30,087 nt of DNA from a virus. Under the pieces are notes generated by a model. That model ran no database searches. It was not told the DNA's origin and worked only from the letters and a program-made list of their open reading frames with translations. Below are positions 1 to 7,359 of the stretch, piece after piece. Where the stretch lies: IMG/VR virus record IMGVR_UViG_3300029319_000317, positions 1 through 30,087 of that record, one strand, 5' to 3'. A program made the position numbers and the translations under genes. Position 1 is the first letter of the stretch. Each line of letters opens with the position of its first letter.

Positions 1-261
1 ATTACCTGAAGTGAGATTCTTGAGGAATGCGTCCATCGCTGCGTTATCATTTGCTAGTTCTCTTATGTCAATATCGCGGCGCGGTGCCACAGTGTCAAGG
101 TAAACCAAGATGCCAGCAGCTATTAGGTTAGTAGGGAACATAAGGATTTCTTTGATTCCGGCTGAGATTTTAGCACCCATCTCTCCGAACATTCCTTCTT
201 CCATGGTGGCGTCAAGCTCTTCCTTAATGATCCTGCGGATCTGTGTCTTCGTGAACTTCAT
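1..261 (-). CDS. Small protein of unknown function, 3' end cut by window edge
   Basis: Eighty-seven codons are visible from an ATG at 261 and the frame runs off the left edge, so the C-terminus is missing. The N-terminus reads MKFTKTQIRRIIKEEL, a short basic amphipathic stretch. I remember similar openings on otherwise unrelated small proteins in marine phage sequence, but I cannot search. Around residues 33-55 there is a moderately hydrophobic stretch (ISAGIKEILMFPTNLIAAGI and on) that could be a membrane or packing helix. An acidic, asparagine-rich part follows (RELANDNAAMDAF). The start is supported by GAGGAG about 8 bases upstream. The gene follows the primase stop by 24 bases, and a copy of the ACTATTTA motif lies 48 bases before its start, inside the end of the primase gene. 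No function can be assigned. Confidence 0.75.
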   Translation of the reverse strand, partial: MKFTKTQIRRIIKEELDATMEEGMFGEMGAKISAGIKEILMFPTNLIAAGILVYLDTVAPRRDIDIRELANDNAAMDAFLKNLTSGN

Positions 262-285
262 AAGTCTTTCTCCTCGGCGCTTCCA

Positions 286-1215
286 TTAGATCGAAAGCAG
301 TTTCTCCAATAAATAGTTATCTTTTCCATTAAAAGATGCATTTTCCTTGCGAACCTTGAACTCGTCTTTAGGCATCGCTCCAACATCTTCAAAGCCAGTC
401 GTATCAATAGCATAGGTTTCTATTCCGTAATAAGAAAGGATGCGAGCGATCGATCGGCTCTTCCTTTGGGCGTCAGCGTCAAGAGCCAGTAGAACCCTTG
501 CGTTATTTTTAACAAGGGCCTCAAAAATAACAGAGCCCTCACGAAGTGTGGATCCAAGTAGAGGAATAGCATTGCCAGCCTTTATCGCGTCAAAAACGCC
601 TTCTACAATAACTATTTCCTCGTCCCAGTTTAGGTAAAGTTCGTTGAAAATAATGTCTCGGCTAACTGGGGGGTTCTTGTAGCGTGGCCACTCATAGCCC
701 CAAGAGCGAGCAACATAGTAGTCAACCCACCCGTCCTTATTGAAAGACGGAATGATGACCCTTCCGGCAAACTCGCCTTCGGCGCAATAACCGATCTTCC
801 ACCGCATAATGTCGTCACGAGTGATGCCTCGCTCTCTAAGGTAGCGTAGAGCGGCGAAATGGCCCTTGTGAGTCGTCTTGCCTGTTAAGGAGACGAACTC
901 CTTGGGCAAGTCGATGCGTTGCTCCACGGGCTCGTCAGGGGGCGAGAAGAGGTCTTCATAAGAAGACACATCAACAGTCGTTTCAAACTTCTTCCAATGC
1001 TCACGATCTTTGCTTGATCCGAACTTGTTAACAAGGTAGCCAAGACTAGAGCCCGACTTATCGCAAATCCAACACTTGAAGACGCCTTTGTCGACATTGA
1101 CGGACAACTTCTTCTTGTGGTGGTTGCAGAAAGGGCAATGAAAAAGCAGTTCTTTACCGGATGAATAGTTCCGACCAAGAACCGACTTTATGATCTTTTC
1201 TTTTTCCTCTCGCAT
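286..1215 (-). CDS. DnaG-type DNA primase (zinc finger plus Toprim, no helicase domain)
   Basis: This 309-residue protein should make RNA primers for phage DNA replication. A CHC2-like zinc ribbon lies near the N-terminus with C27, C30, C48 and C51 (CPFC and CWIC pairs). The RVIIPSFNKDG stretch near residues 152-162 resembles the RNA-polymerase-like N-terminal part of DnaG-family primases. The Toprim domain has its glutamate at E205 (IVIVEGVFDAIKAGN) and its aspartates at D246/D248 (LLALDADA). The protein is much shorter than cellular DnaG (about 580 residues) and lacks a helicase or helicase-binding C-terminal domain, so a separate phage helicase is expected elsewhere. The ATG at 1215 lies inside the end of the RuvC-like gene (28-base overlap) and is preceded by a G-rich stretch, GGGGG. 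That arrangement suggests translational coupling. Family assignment is strong; loader and helicase partners are unknown. Confidence 0.92.
   Translation of the reverse strand: MREEKEKIIKSVLGRNYSSGKELLFHCPFCNHHKKKLSVNVDKGVFKCWICDKSGSSLGYLVNKFGSSKDREHWKKFETTVDVSSYEDLFSPPDEPVEQRIDLPKEFVSLTGKTTHKGHFAALRYLRERGITRDDIMRWKIGYCAEGEFAGRVIIPSFNKDGWVDYYVARSWGYEWPRYKNPPVSRDIIFNELYLNWDEEIVIVEGVFDAIKAGNAIPLLGSTLREGSVIFEALVKNNARVLLALDADAQRKSRSIARILSYYGIETYAIDTTGFEDVGAMPKDEFKVRKENASFNGKDNYLLEKLLSI
310..317 (-). promoter_or_regulatory. ACTATTTA motif before the leftmost gene
   Basis: In the coding direction this reads AACTATTTATTGGAG and lies inside the last codons of the primase gene, 48 bases before the ATG of the small protein at 261. 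It is farther from its gene than the other copies, so its role here is less certain. Confidence 0.3.
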
Positions 1216-1718
1216 ATAACCCCCGCTTTGGCAACAACAAGTGAGTCTGCTCGGTCGTAGGACTCTGGCTTCGGGTTGCCGTGCCTAGTATATTCTATAG
1301 TGAACTGGGGCTCGGAGTCAAGGAGAAATTTTAGGACGACTGGTTTAGCCTTTTCGCCCCTGGGTATTTTGATCCCACAAAGTTTCCTGGCAGACGTAGC
1401 CGCGATGTATTCTGGCTTAATCTGTAGTTGATCAAAAACAAGCCAAGACACGATGCCGTTAAAACGAGCAAGAGTTGAAATTGTTTTTGCAGAAGAGAAA
1501 CCTGAACGGAACGATTGTAGCGACTGTTCAATATATACTGATCCAATCTCGCTTCCATATTTCTTAAAAATCTCATCTAAACCCTCTTGTACGAATCTTG
1601 CTTTGTCAAAGAAGTCTTTGAACTTTCTTGTATCCCAAGCACCATTGAGGATCACTCTGTCTTCATCTAATAAAGTGTAGCCCGTAATACTTGTTGAAAT
1701 ATCTAAACCTAAAAGCAT
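1188..1718 (-). CDS. RuvC-like Holliday junction resolvase / RNase H-fold nuclease
   Basis: The 176-residue protein has the four acidic positions expected of a RuvC-like nuclease: D6 in GLDIST, E64 in VYIEQS, and D155 and D158 in SYDRADSLVVA. The spacing and length resemble E. coli RuvC (173 residues; D7, E66, D138, D141). In phages this family cuts branched DNA made by recombination and replication, often so that DNA can be packaged. The frame is open back to a TTG at 1733, but I chose the ATG at 1718. It puts the GLDIST strand at the very N-terminus as in the family, and it follows the stop of the previous gene by four bases. Neither start has a good ribosome site, so translation may be coupled to the tail gene upstream. 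The 3' end overlaps the primase gene by 28 bases. The substrate (four-way or other branches) cannot be read from sequence. Confidence 0.88.
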   Translation of the reverse strand: MLLGLDISTSITGYTLLDEDRVILNGAWDTRKFKDFFDKARFVQEGLDEIFKKYGSEIGSVYIEQSLQSFRSGFSSAKTISTLARFNGIVSWLVFDQLQIKPEYIAATSARKLCGIKIPRGEKAKPVVLKFLLDSEPQFTIEYTRHGNPKPESYDRADSLVVAKAGVICERKKKRS

Positions 1719-1722
1719 ACTA

Positions 1723-2961
1723 TTACATATCAAGCTTTAACTTGAATGTCAAGTCTCGATCTTCAAGTTTCTTCACTGGCTTTGCAACAGAGGCGATGCC
1801 AATGAGTTTCTTGTCTTCGTCATAGATGCCGATCTTGGTGATGTAGGTTGTCTTCTTCAGCGAGCCGGTTGGATCTGCGTAAGAGGAGGAGTGGATGTTT
1901 TTGATGTTTAGCGCATGCTCTTTGTACAGGTTAGAACCAAAAGACGGATCATACTCCGTTTGTCCATACTCTATGTAGGTTGGGTTATTTGTAAAGTTTA
2001 GCTCACCTCGATTAGCGTTTGCAAACATCGTAAGCGTCGGAATCTTATGAGTTCCTGCAAATTTGAGCGAATAGGAGCCGGATGCATTAGAAGTCGTGCT
2101 GTTATACGCAGAGTTAGCGCCAATAGCAAAGTGGCGCCAACCGATGGAAGACGTAGTGTCGGTTGATCCATCAAAGTTTGTGTCTTCAAGTTGTACAGTA
2201 CCATGAAGAGACCATGAGCCGGTCAGAAGTATGAGCCCCTCGTTATAGAGGACAACACCTGCAATCTTGCCATCATCACCCGAGGCGTATGTACCTGACT
2301 CTTGGACAAGCGCGCCGTTGTAATGCTTGTCCCTCAATCTCGCCGTGAGAGTTCCAGTTACATAGAGATCGAGAACAACTGATCCTTTTTTGATTTCCGA
2401 TCCGTAGAAAACTGAGGGGATGTCAATAAGGTTTACTATATCTGTGGCACCAGAAGCAAAGATATAATGCTGGCCAAGACGAGCAGCGTAATCAAGAGAA
2501 TTCTTTAGCGCCGCCCCAGTGTGATTTGAGCCAAAGAACCCATCAGAAGAGCCATAGAATGAACGAAAGATAGAAGCTGACATCTGGTAACTACCAGTTA
2601 TGACATCTCCGTTTACATAGTCATTTACAAAGTTCCTACGCTTTATTGTCTTGAATGCAACTCTGTCATGCCCTTTATAAACAAAAGGATAGATAAGTCC
2701 AGTATCAGATACATTCTGTGTACCTACAGAAGAAGAGGCTCCAATAACCCGTCCAGTAGACGAAGCCGCTCGGTCGATATTCAATTCATACAGACTAACA
2801 TGCCCAGTTGGGACACCGCCGACGTTGCTTACGTTTGAACCTGGCTCTGTTGCCCTATCATTGTAATAAATCTTGCCGTTGTAAATAAAGAAAGAGCTAC
2901 TCGGATGTGCCTTTATTTGGTTGTAAAGAACCTCACCCGCCCCAAACTTATAGAGAGGCAT
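1723..2961 (-). CDS. Virion protein, paralog of the neighbouring 371-residue protein
   Basis: This 412-residue protein is rich in Ser, Gly, Thr and Tyr, with many short beta-type stretches and no visible catalytic motif. It is a paralog of the upstream neighbour at 2974-4089. Both contain an EIKKGSV-x-L-(D/E)-L block, and both end with a shared module: NPTY, then a YIT-x-(V/I)-G-(L/I)-Y block, an acidic turn, an (A/S)-x-(A/V)-(K/A)-x-(S/A)-x-P segment, and a final (R/K)-(V/L)-(R/K)-L-D. The N-terminus has FFIYNGKIYYND. The start is secure: the perfect AAGGAGGT lies just before the ATG, within a 12-base gap. It is the last tail-type gene before the RuvC/primase pair. Tail, baseplate periphery or fibre roles are plausible from position and composition; none is proved. 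I recall similar unnamed proteins from marine phages. Confidence 0.8.
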   Translation of the reverse strand: MPLYKFGAGEVLYNQIKAHPSSSFFIYNGKIYYNDRATEPGSNVSNVGGVPTGHVSLYELNIDRAASSTGRVIGASSSVGTQNVSDTGLIYPFVYKGHDRVAFKTIKRRNFVNDYVNGDVITGSYQMSASIFRSFYGSSDGFFGSNHTGAALKNSLDYAARLGQHYIFASGATDIVNLIDIPSVFYGSEIKKGSVVLDLYVTGTLTARLRDKHYNGALVQESGTYASGDDGKIAGVVLYNEGLILLTGSWSLHGTVQLEDTNFDGSTDTTSSIGWRHFAIGANSAYNSTTSNASGSYSLKFAGTHKIPTLTMFANANRGELNFTNNPTYIEYGQTEYDPSFGSNLYKEHALNIKNIHSSSYADPTGSLKKTTYITKIGIYDEDKKLIGIASVAKPVKKLEDRDLTFKLKLDM

Positions 2962-2973
2962 CGTAGCACCTCC
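2953..2973 (-). promoter_or_regulatory. Perfect Shine-Dalgarno site that fixes the start at 2961
   Basis: The coding strand reads AAGGAGGT, then five bases, then ATG. The full anti-Shine-Dalgarno match is the strongest in the window. It overlaps the stop region of the paralog before it and suggests that the 412-residue protein is made in quantity. Confidence 0.6.
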
Positions 2974-4089
2974 TTAGTAATCAAGCCTTACGCGAAGTGT
3001 AATCTCATTTGTTGGATCCTTGCGAAGCGGCTCGGAGAGTTTGGCGACAGCAAGAAGTTCGTTATCTGCGGAATAAAGACCAACTGTCGTAATGTAGGAC
3101 ACTGGAGCGTCAGCGGCGCGAGTCTTAACACGAATCTGGCTTCCAGAGAGATAAGTTGGGTTAGAACTATAGTTGAAATCACTGTGGCTTGCGCGACAGA
3201 AGTAAATGGTGGAGTTCAACTCAGTGGTGTTGTTAAATGAGATGTTGTAAACACGAGTCAAAAAACCAGCAGAGAAGTCATCAAGGGTCGACCCTGATAG
3301 GGAGTCAAAACCCGTCCTGGCGCTGGCGACAAGCGACACGGTGCCAACACTACTACTAAGAACTCCACCCTTGGTGGTATCATTGAAAATGGAGCCGGTA
3401 ATAACAGCAACCCCTGCTTGGTAGTAAATAAGACCAACAGCAGGCATAGTAGATGTGCTTCCAAGGGTTTCGCCAGAGAAGACCGGAGTTCCGGATGGGA
3501 TATTATCTATGTTTGAGGAAGTAGCGTAAAGAACGCCGTACTCACCGGCGGGCGAATCAACATAGTAGCCATTCGAGCCCGAGTAGTCAATGAGTTTGCC
3601 ACGAATACCAAAAGTCGTCTTGTCTTCAGCGTAGGAAGCAGAGAGACCTAGTTCGAGTGATACAGAGCCCTTTTTGATTTCGTCTTTTGAAAGCAAACGA
3701 GTGAATGGAACAAATATGCAGTCATCCATAAATGTGTCATCTGTTGGCATTTTAAACCGCTTGACACTACCTGTCTCATCATAGCCAACAAGATATTGAG
3801 CCATTTGGTTGTAGATGTTGATCTTCTTCGCATGCTGCGTGTTCGCAGAGCTTGAGAGCACAGAACTATTAGAATATCCGGCAGTAACATCAAAAATATG
3901 GTTAGCAGAAGAGGATAGGTAAGGGTAGTCGTAGACACTCTTAAACATGCCGTGACCGTAGGTTTTGATGTTTCCGTCGTCTACGTAAGTTCCTGAAACG
4001 ATAGAACCAGTGATCGGAATAGCCTCGTGTAGAAGCGTTCTTGTGTTTGCCAGGTCGTTGCTTAAGAAATTCTTAAATGTTGTAGCCAT
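2974..4089 (-). CDS. Virion protein, paralog of the neighbouring 412-residue protein
   Basis: This 371-residue protein opens with a distinctive segment (NDLANTRTLLHEAIPITGSI) followed by HGMFKSVYDYPYLSSSANHIFDV. It is Ser/Gly/Thr rich and predicted beta-rich by composition. From about residue 137 it aligns with the downstream paralog: EIKKGSVSLELGL here against EIKKGSVVLDLYV there, then a C-terminal block with SSNPTYLSGSQ, YITTVGLYSADNELLAVAKL and a final RVRLDY. The pair looks like an old tandem duplication with diverged N-termini. The start codon is preceded by AAGGA, and the gap to the previous gene is 16 bases. Position in a run of tail and baseplate genes supports a structural role, perhaps two related subunits of one layer or of a fibre attachment. 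No enzyme motif is visible. Confidence 0.8.
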   Translation of the reverse strand: MATTFKNFLSNDLANTRTLLHEAIPITGSIVSGTYVDDGNIKTYGHGMFKSVYDYPYLSSSANHIFDVTAGYSNSSVLSSSANTQHAKKINIYNQMAQYLVGYDETGSVKRFKMPTDDTFMDDCIFVPFTRLLSKDEIKKGSVSLELGLSASYAEDKTTFGIRGKLIDYSGSNGYYVDSPAGEYGVLYATSSNIDNIPSGTPVFSGETLGSTSTMPAVGLIYYQAGVAVITGSIFNDTTKGGVLSSSVGTVSLVASARTGFDSLSGSTLDDFSAGFLTRVYNISFNNTTELNSTIYFCRASHSDFNYSSNPTYLSGSQIRVKTRAADAPVSYITTVGLYSADNELLAVAKLSEPLRKDPTNEITLRVRLDY

Positions 4090-4105
4090 TGTTAGTCCTT
4101 ATCCT

Positions 4106-5047
4106 TTATACCACTTTCTTGATGAATTTAACCGGAATGTCAATACGATATCCAGTATTCACGCCGGTCACACGAATAGTAGATCTGATAGCTCTGAAAC
4201 TCACTGTCCCTGCAACACCGGACTTACTTGCGATCGTAGCGTCTGTTGTGCCGATAGTGTCAAAGAGGTAATCACTTGTGTTTAACTCAAGTGAAGACTG
4301 CACCTTAAATACGAGTTTTGTCCCCCTTGGGCCCTTAATAGCGCCGTCTCCAGCTTCAGCATTTGTGTTTGTAATTGGCATTACGTAATCTGAGTCGGTT
4401 CCCCTGGAGAGATAGTAGCTTGCAATATTGTCGTCGTCAACAAAAGAGACAGAGGCGCGGGCGCCCTCATCGCGAGAAACAATATTGCCAAGTCTGTTGT
4501 CCATCTCGATAAGGTACTGTGTTTCGACCAAAAGTGGGTCCAATGCTCTTGCAGGAGAAATCTCAGTGGTATCCAGACCCTGGTCCAGGCGAATGCGGTT
4601 TCCAAAACGAGTGGGGTCTTCGCCGGCCAAAACTCCGTCAATGGAAACTCCAGCGCTGTCAACCTCAAGCTCGTCCTCAGTCGCTGTGTCGACAGCAATG
4701 AGAAAATCTCCAGAAGAATGCTTAGCTGTACTTGAGTCGAAAGTAGTGTTAACCTTTACAACTGGCAGATAAAGGATATTATTCCTCGGAAGAGAGATAA
4801 GCTTCGACTTCATCGAGGCCGCGTTATCCGTGAAAGCCTCTAGGATAGGCGTCTGAAGAACTTCCAGATCGTAATAGGCCGACCCTCTAGAATCGTCCTT
4901 GTTAAAAAGTTCGTAGTTGATTTCGTCATCTCCAAGCGCGAACTTTACAATCTTGAAGCTGCCATCGCCGCGAGCAAGTCTCATTCGGCCTGTGTCTGTT
5001 AATACGGCGTCAAGAATAATGTCGCCAGAATTGTCGAGAAAACCCAT
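4106..5047 (-). CDS. Virion-associated protein sharing an N-terminal module with 11059-12093
   Basis: The protein has 313 residues. Its N-terminus (about residues 8-48) carries ILDAVLTDTGRMRLARG, then SFKIVKFALGDDEINYE. A weaker copy of the same pattern opens the gene at 11059-12093, which points to a shared module. The rest is acidic and beta-type, with no catalytic pattern. The C-terminus (about 260-313) includes SFRAIRSTIRVTGVNTGYRI, which looks like a final beta-sandwich. The ATG at 5047 is backed by AGGAG at the right distance. The 50-base gap upstream also contains one of the ACTATTTA motifs, so this gene may head its own transcript, with 2974-4089 and 1723-2961 behind it. I recognise the family only as an unnamed marine phage structural type; its place in the virion is inferred from neighbours. 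Confidence 0.8.
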   Translation of the reverse strand: MGFLDNSGDIILDAVLTDTGRMRLARGDGSFKIVKFALGDDEINYELFNKDDSRGSAYYDLEVLQTPILEAFTDNAASMKSKLISLPRNNILYLPVVKVNTTFDSSTAKHSSGDFLIAVDTATEDELEVDSAGVSIDGVLAGEDPTRFGNRIRLDQGLDTTEISPARALDPLLVETQYLIEMDNRLGNIVSRDEGARASVSFVDDDNIASYYLSRGTDSDYVMPITNTNAEAGDGAIKGPRGTKLVFKVQSSLELNTSDYLFDTIGTTDATIASKSGVAGTVSFRAIRSTIRVTGVNTGYRIDIPVKFIKKVV

Positions 5048-5070
5048 TTATTGTTCTCCTGTTTCAATAA

Positions 5071-5078
5071 TAAATAGT
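5071..5078 (-). promoter_or_regulatory. ACTATTTA motif before the 313-residue gene
   Basis: In the coding direction the gap reads CACTATTTATTATTG, followed by the ribosome site AGGAG and the ATG at 5047. There are 23 bases between motif and start. The motif could act as a -10-like promoter element for 4106-5047 and the two genes after it. Confidence 0.45.
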
Positions 5079-5097
5079 GTAATGAAAATGTTTTGTC

Positions 5098-7359
5098 TCA
5101 TTCAAAACGACTGCGAATCCGTTTTGTTTGGAACGTTACGTTTAGATCAACCATTTTGCCAGTTGATTTTGAAGTAAGTCGTATTTTGAACTTCTTACCT
5201 TTTTTAGTTGTCCCTGGTAGGTCTCGTGCGAACAATGGTTCGTCCTCAAGTCCAAGAACAATATCTTTTTTGCCAAGTGCAGTCTGCACTTCGCCGTCTA
5301 CAACGAGACCAGAGGCTTCCTCATTCAGGAAAGCTTGAGTGAATCTTGGTACAATTTGTATTATTTTTCTAGCTGATTTAGAATCTACTTTGGTGCTGAC
5401 TTCGCCAAATTCGTAAGGCCGGATAATCGGATACCCTGCTCCTCCATCGTCGTAGAGTTCTATCTCATACACTTCGCTTGGATTGGACACGTTCCCATGA
5501 AAGTCAACTGTTCTAAACATGTAGTAATACTTTACATTTGGCTTCTGTATCGCGGTCACAGTTGAGGTTGAAGCCTCTAGAGTTATGTTGTTTTTCCTCT
5601 CTATAGTGCTAGCAATGGCATATAGGTTGTTGATAAAGTCATCATAGCTATTTGGAGGAGCTTCTACTCTATAAACTTGATAGGATACTGGGTTGTCATC
5701 TTCCTTGAACATGATCGTACCGTCATTTCTACCTTGATTGACTGCGATTTGATCAAAAAGAGATTGCTCTTCTTCGGACAATGCAATGGGCTCTGCTTCT
5801 TCTGCTCCTGTGTTCGCCCCAAACAGCATCTTCAGGCTGTTAGTCTGTCCAAGTATAGGCGCAAACTTAATTTGCGGCGACAGCGGGGGATTGTCCAGAA
5901 TCCTACCAGAGGCCAAGAATATAGGAACTTCAAGTATCTTGAGCTTAGTTGTCGTAGTCACAGTAAACGTGGCGCTTCTTGGTCTTGCGTTCTGGAACGG
6001 TTGTATGTTGGAATACTCGTAATCTGCACCGACAATTCCCACAAAAGCCGTAACTGAATATGTGTATTGCTGCCCATATTTAACTTGCGTGTCTATAAAG
6101 CGAAGCTTTCTCTCTTGTGACATAAAGTCTCTAACTTCGCTAAAGTTAAACATGTAAAAAGTTTGTACAGGAGAATTTGCTGTGATAGAGTCCGAAGCAA
6201 CATTGTACTTTTCTATCTTGTACATTATGTCTTCAGAGTAAGAGTATCGCCCCTTTAGTATATCGTTGTAGTTTCGAGAGTGCTGCGCTCCGAGTGCCAG
6301 CATCTTGTCTTTGAATGTAGACACGCCTGCTGGAAACATGATCTCTGATTCCGTAGCCCTGATGGAAGATTGAGTGTCTGGACCGACGAAAACTGCGTCG
6401 CCAATCTCAAGTGGTGGCGGGAAAGCCCACGCAGGAACATCTCTACTCCACCATGTAAGCGCCATTAAGCTGTTCGCCACAACGTCAAAGCTAGTTGTAA
6501 TAGGCTCTCCTTCTGCGTTCGTGACAACGTTTGAGTATTTGTAGGGCTCAGTCATCAAAGTTATGATACCATTTGTCGCAGATTCTCTTATGTCTCTCAG
6601 TAGAAGACCGGCGAGTCCTGTGTCCGCAAGCGCTGTTGTTATCTCATTGTTCTCGGACGTAGATATGTTTACCTGAGCGTACATGGGAAATAGATATTTA
6701 TTTCCATTTGTCTCTATTACAAGGTCATTATTTTCGGGCGCTACAAGCAAGTCTCTTGGTCTGAAGCGAACATTCCTTGCGTTGTTCCTAATAATTGCGG
6801 CTGAAGTTCCTCTCAAGATGTCGAAGTCAACTACTGCGTCCCCAACCAAGTCTCTGCCTGGTTTTGTTGTTTCGTCTAAAATTTCATATATTGAGGTCAG
6901 TGAATTGTGCCGTGATATCTGCTGCAATTCTCTTTCATAATTTCTATCTAAAAAGTTGTACTCAAATTCAACACCCTGTAGGTCGTCTGTGATGTCCAGA
7001 TCTGCATTTAGAGCTTCTTCGTTTGTCGGGTATGTATTGATTTGTGCAGAGTAATCAGAATGAGACTTATTTAGAAAAAGGCTTTCCACGTAGCTGAGCC
7101 AGTCTTGATCTTCTTGTATTCTTTCGTCTATTCTATAGGTTTCTGTCATTCTATTAATAACACCAGAATCAATGTCATCATCCGTAACAGGAAGCTCTGC
7201 GCGACTTTCTCTGAAAACAAGGTTTGAAGGGTTCAGATTTCTTTCGTATTTATAGCCACCTTCTGTCAGGGACCATCTACCACCAAGTTCTGCTCTGGCA
7301 AAATCTGTATTTTCAGCCAGTCTTGATGGGTTTAGTATTTTTATTTTCTTGGTAGCCAT
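5098..7359 (-). CDS. Large tail/baseplate protein with two FN3-like segments
   Basis: The product has 753 residues. Two stretches have the ending typical of fibronectin type III folds. One is near residues 380-470, with FIDTQVKYGQQYTYSVTAFV. The other is near 555-640, with YQVYRVEAPPN early and KYYYMFRTVDFHGNVSNPSE late. FN3 domains are common in phage tail and fibre proteins, where they act as spacers or weak surface binders. The N-terminal third is acidic and probably mixed helix and strand (DWLSYVESLFLNKSHSDY region), without a known motif. The C-terminus is basic (TTKKGKKFKIRLTSKSTGK). Its ATG shares a base with the TAA of the gene before it (TAATG), and a GGTGGAGG stretch in the last codons of that gene can serve as ribosome site, so the two are probably translated together. 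Exact virion role is unknown. Confidence 0.82.
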   Translation of the reverse strand: MATKKIKILNPSRLAENTDFARAELGGRWSLTEGGYKYERNLNPSNLVFRESRAELPVTDDDIDSGVINRMTETYRIDERIQEDQDWLSYVESLFLNKSHSDYSAQINTYPTNEEALNADLDITDDLQGVEFEYNFLDRNYERELQQISRHNSLTSIYEILDETTKPGRDLVGDAVVDFDILRGTSAAIIRNNARNVRFRPRDLLVAPENNDLVIETNGNKYLFPMYAQVNISTSENNEITTALADTGLAGLLLRDIRESATNGIITLMTEPYKYSNVVTNAEGEPITTSFDVVANSLMALTWWSRDVPAWAFPPPLEIGDAVFVGPDTQSSIRATESEIMFPAGVSTFKDKMLALGAQHSRNYNDILKGRYSYSEDIMYKIEKYNVASDSITANSPVQTFYMFNFSEVRDFMSQERKLRFIDTQVKYGQQYTYSVTAFVGIVGADYEYSNIQPFQNARPRSATFTVTTTTKLKILEVPIFLASGRILDNPPLSPQIKFAPILGQTNSLKMLFGANTGAEEAEPIALSEEEQSLFDQIAVNQGRNDGTIMFKEDDNPVSYQVYRVEAPPNSYDDFINNLYAIASTIERKNNITLEASTSTVTAIQKPNVKYYYMFRTVDFHGNVSNPSEVYEIELYDDGGAGYPIIRPYEFGEVSTKVDSKSARKIIQIVPRFTQAFLNEEASGLVVDGEVQTALGKKDIVLGLEDEPLFARDLPGTTKKGKKFKIRLTSKSTGKMVDLNVTFQTKRIRSRFE

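Noticed and set aside
1719-1733. TTG start at 1733 for the RuvC-like protein
   Set aside because: It adds five residues before the first catalytic strand, lacks a ribosome site, and overlaps the previous gene; the ATG at 1718 fits the family better.
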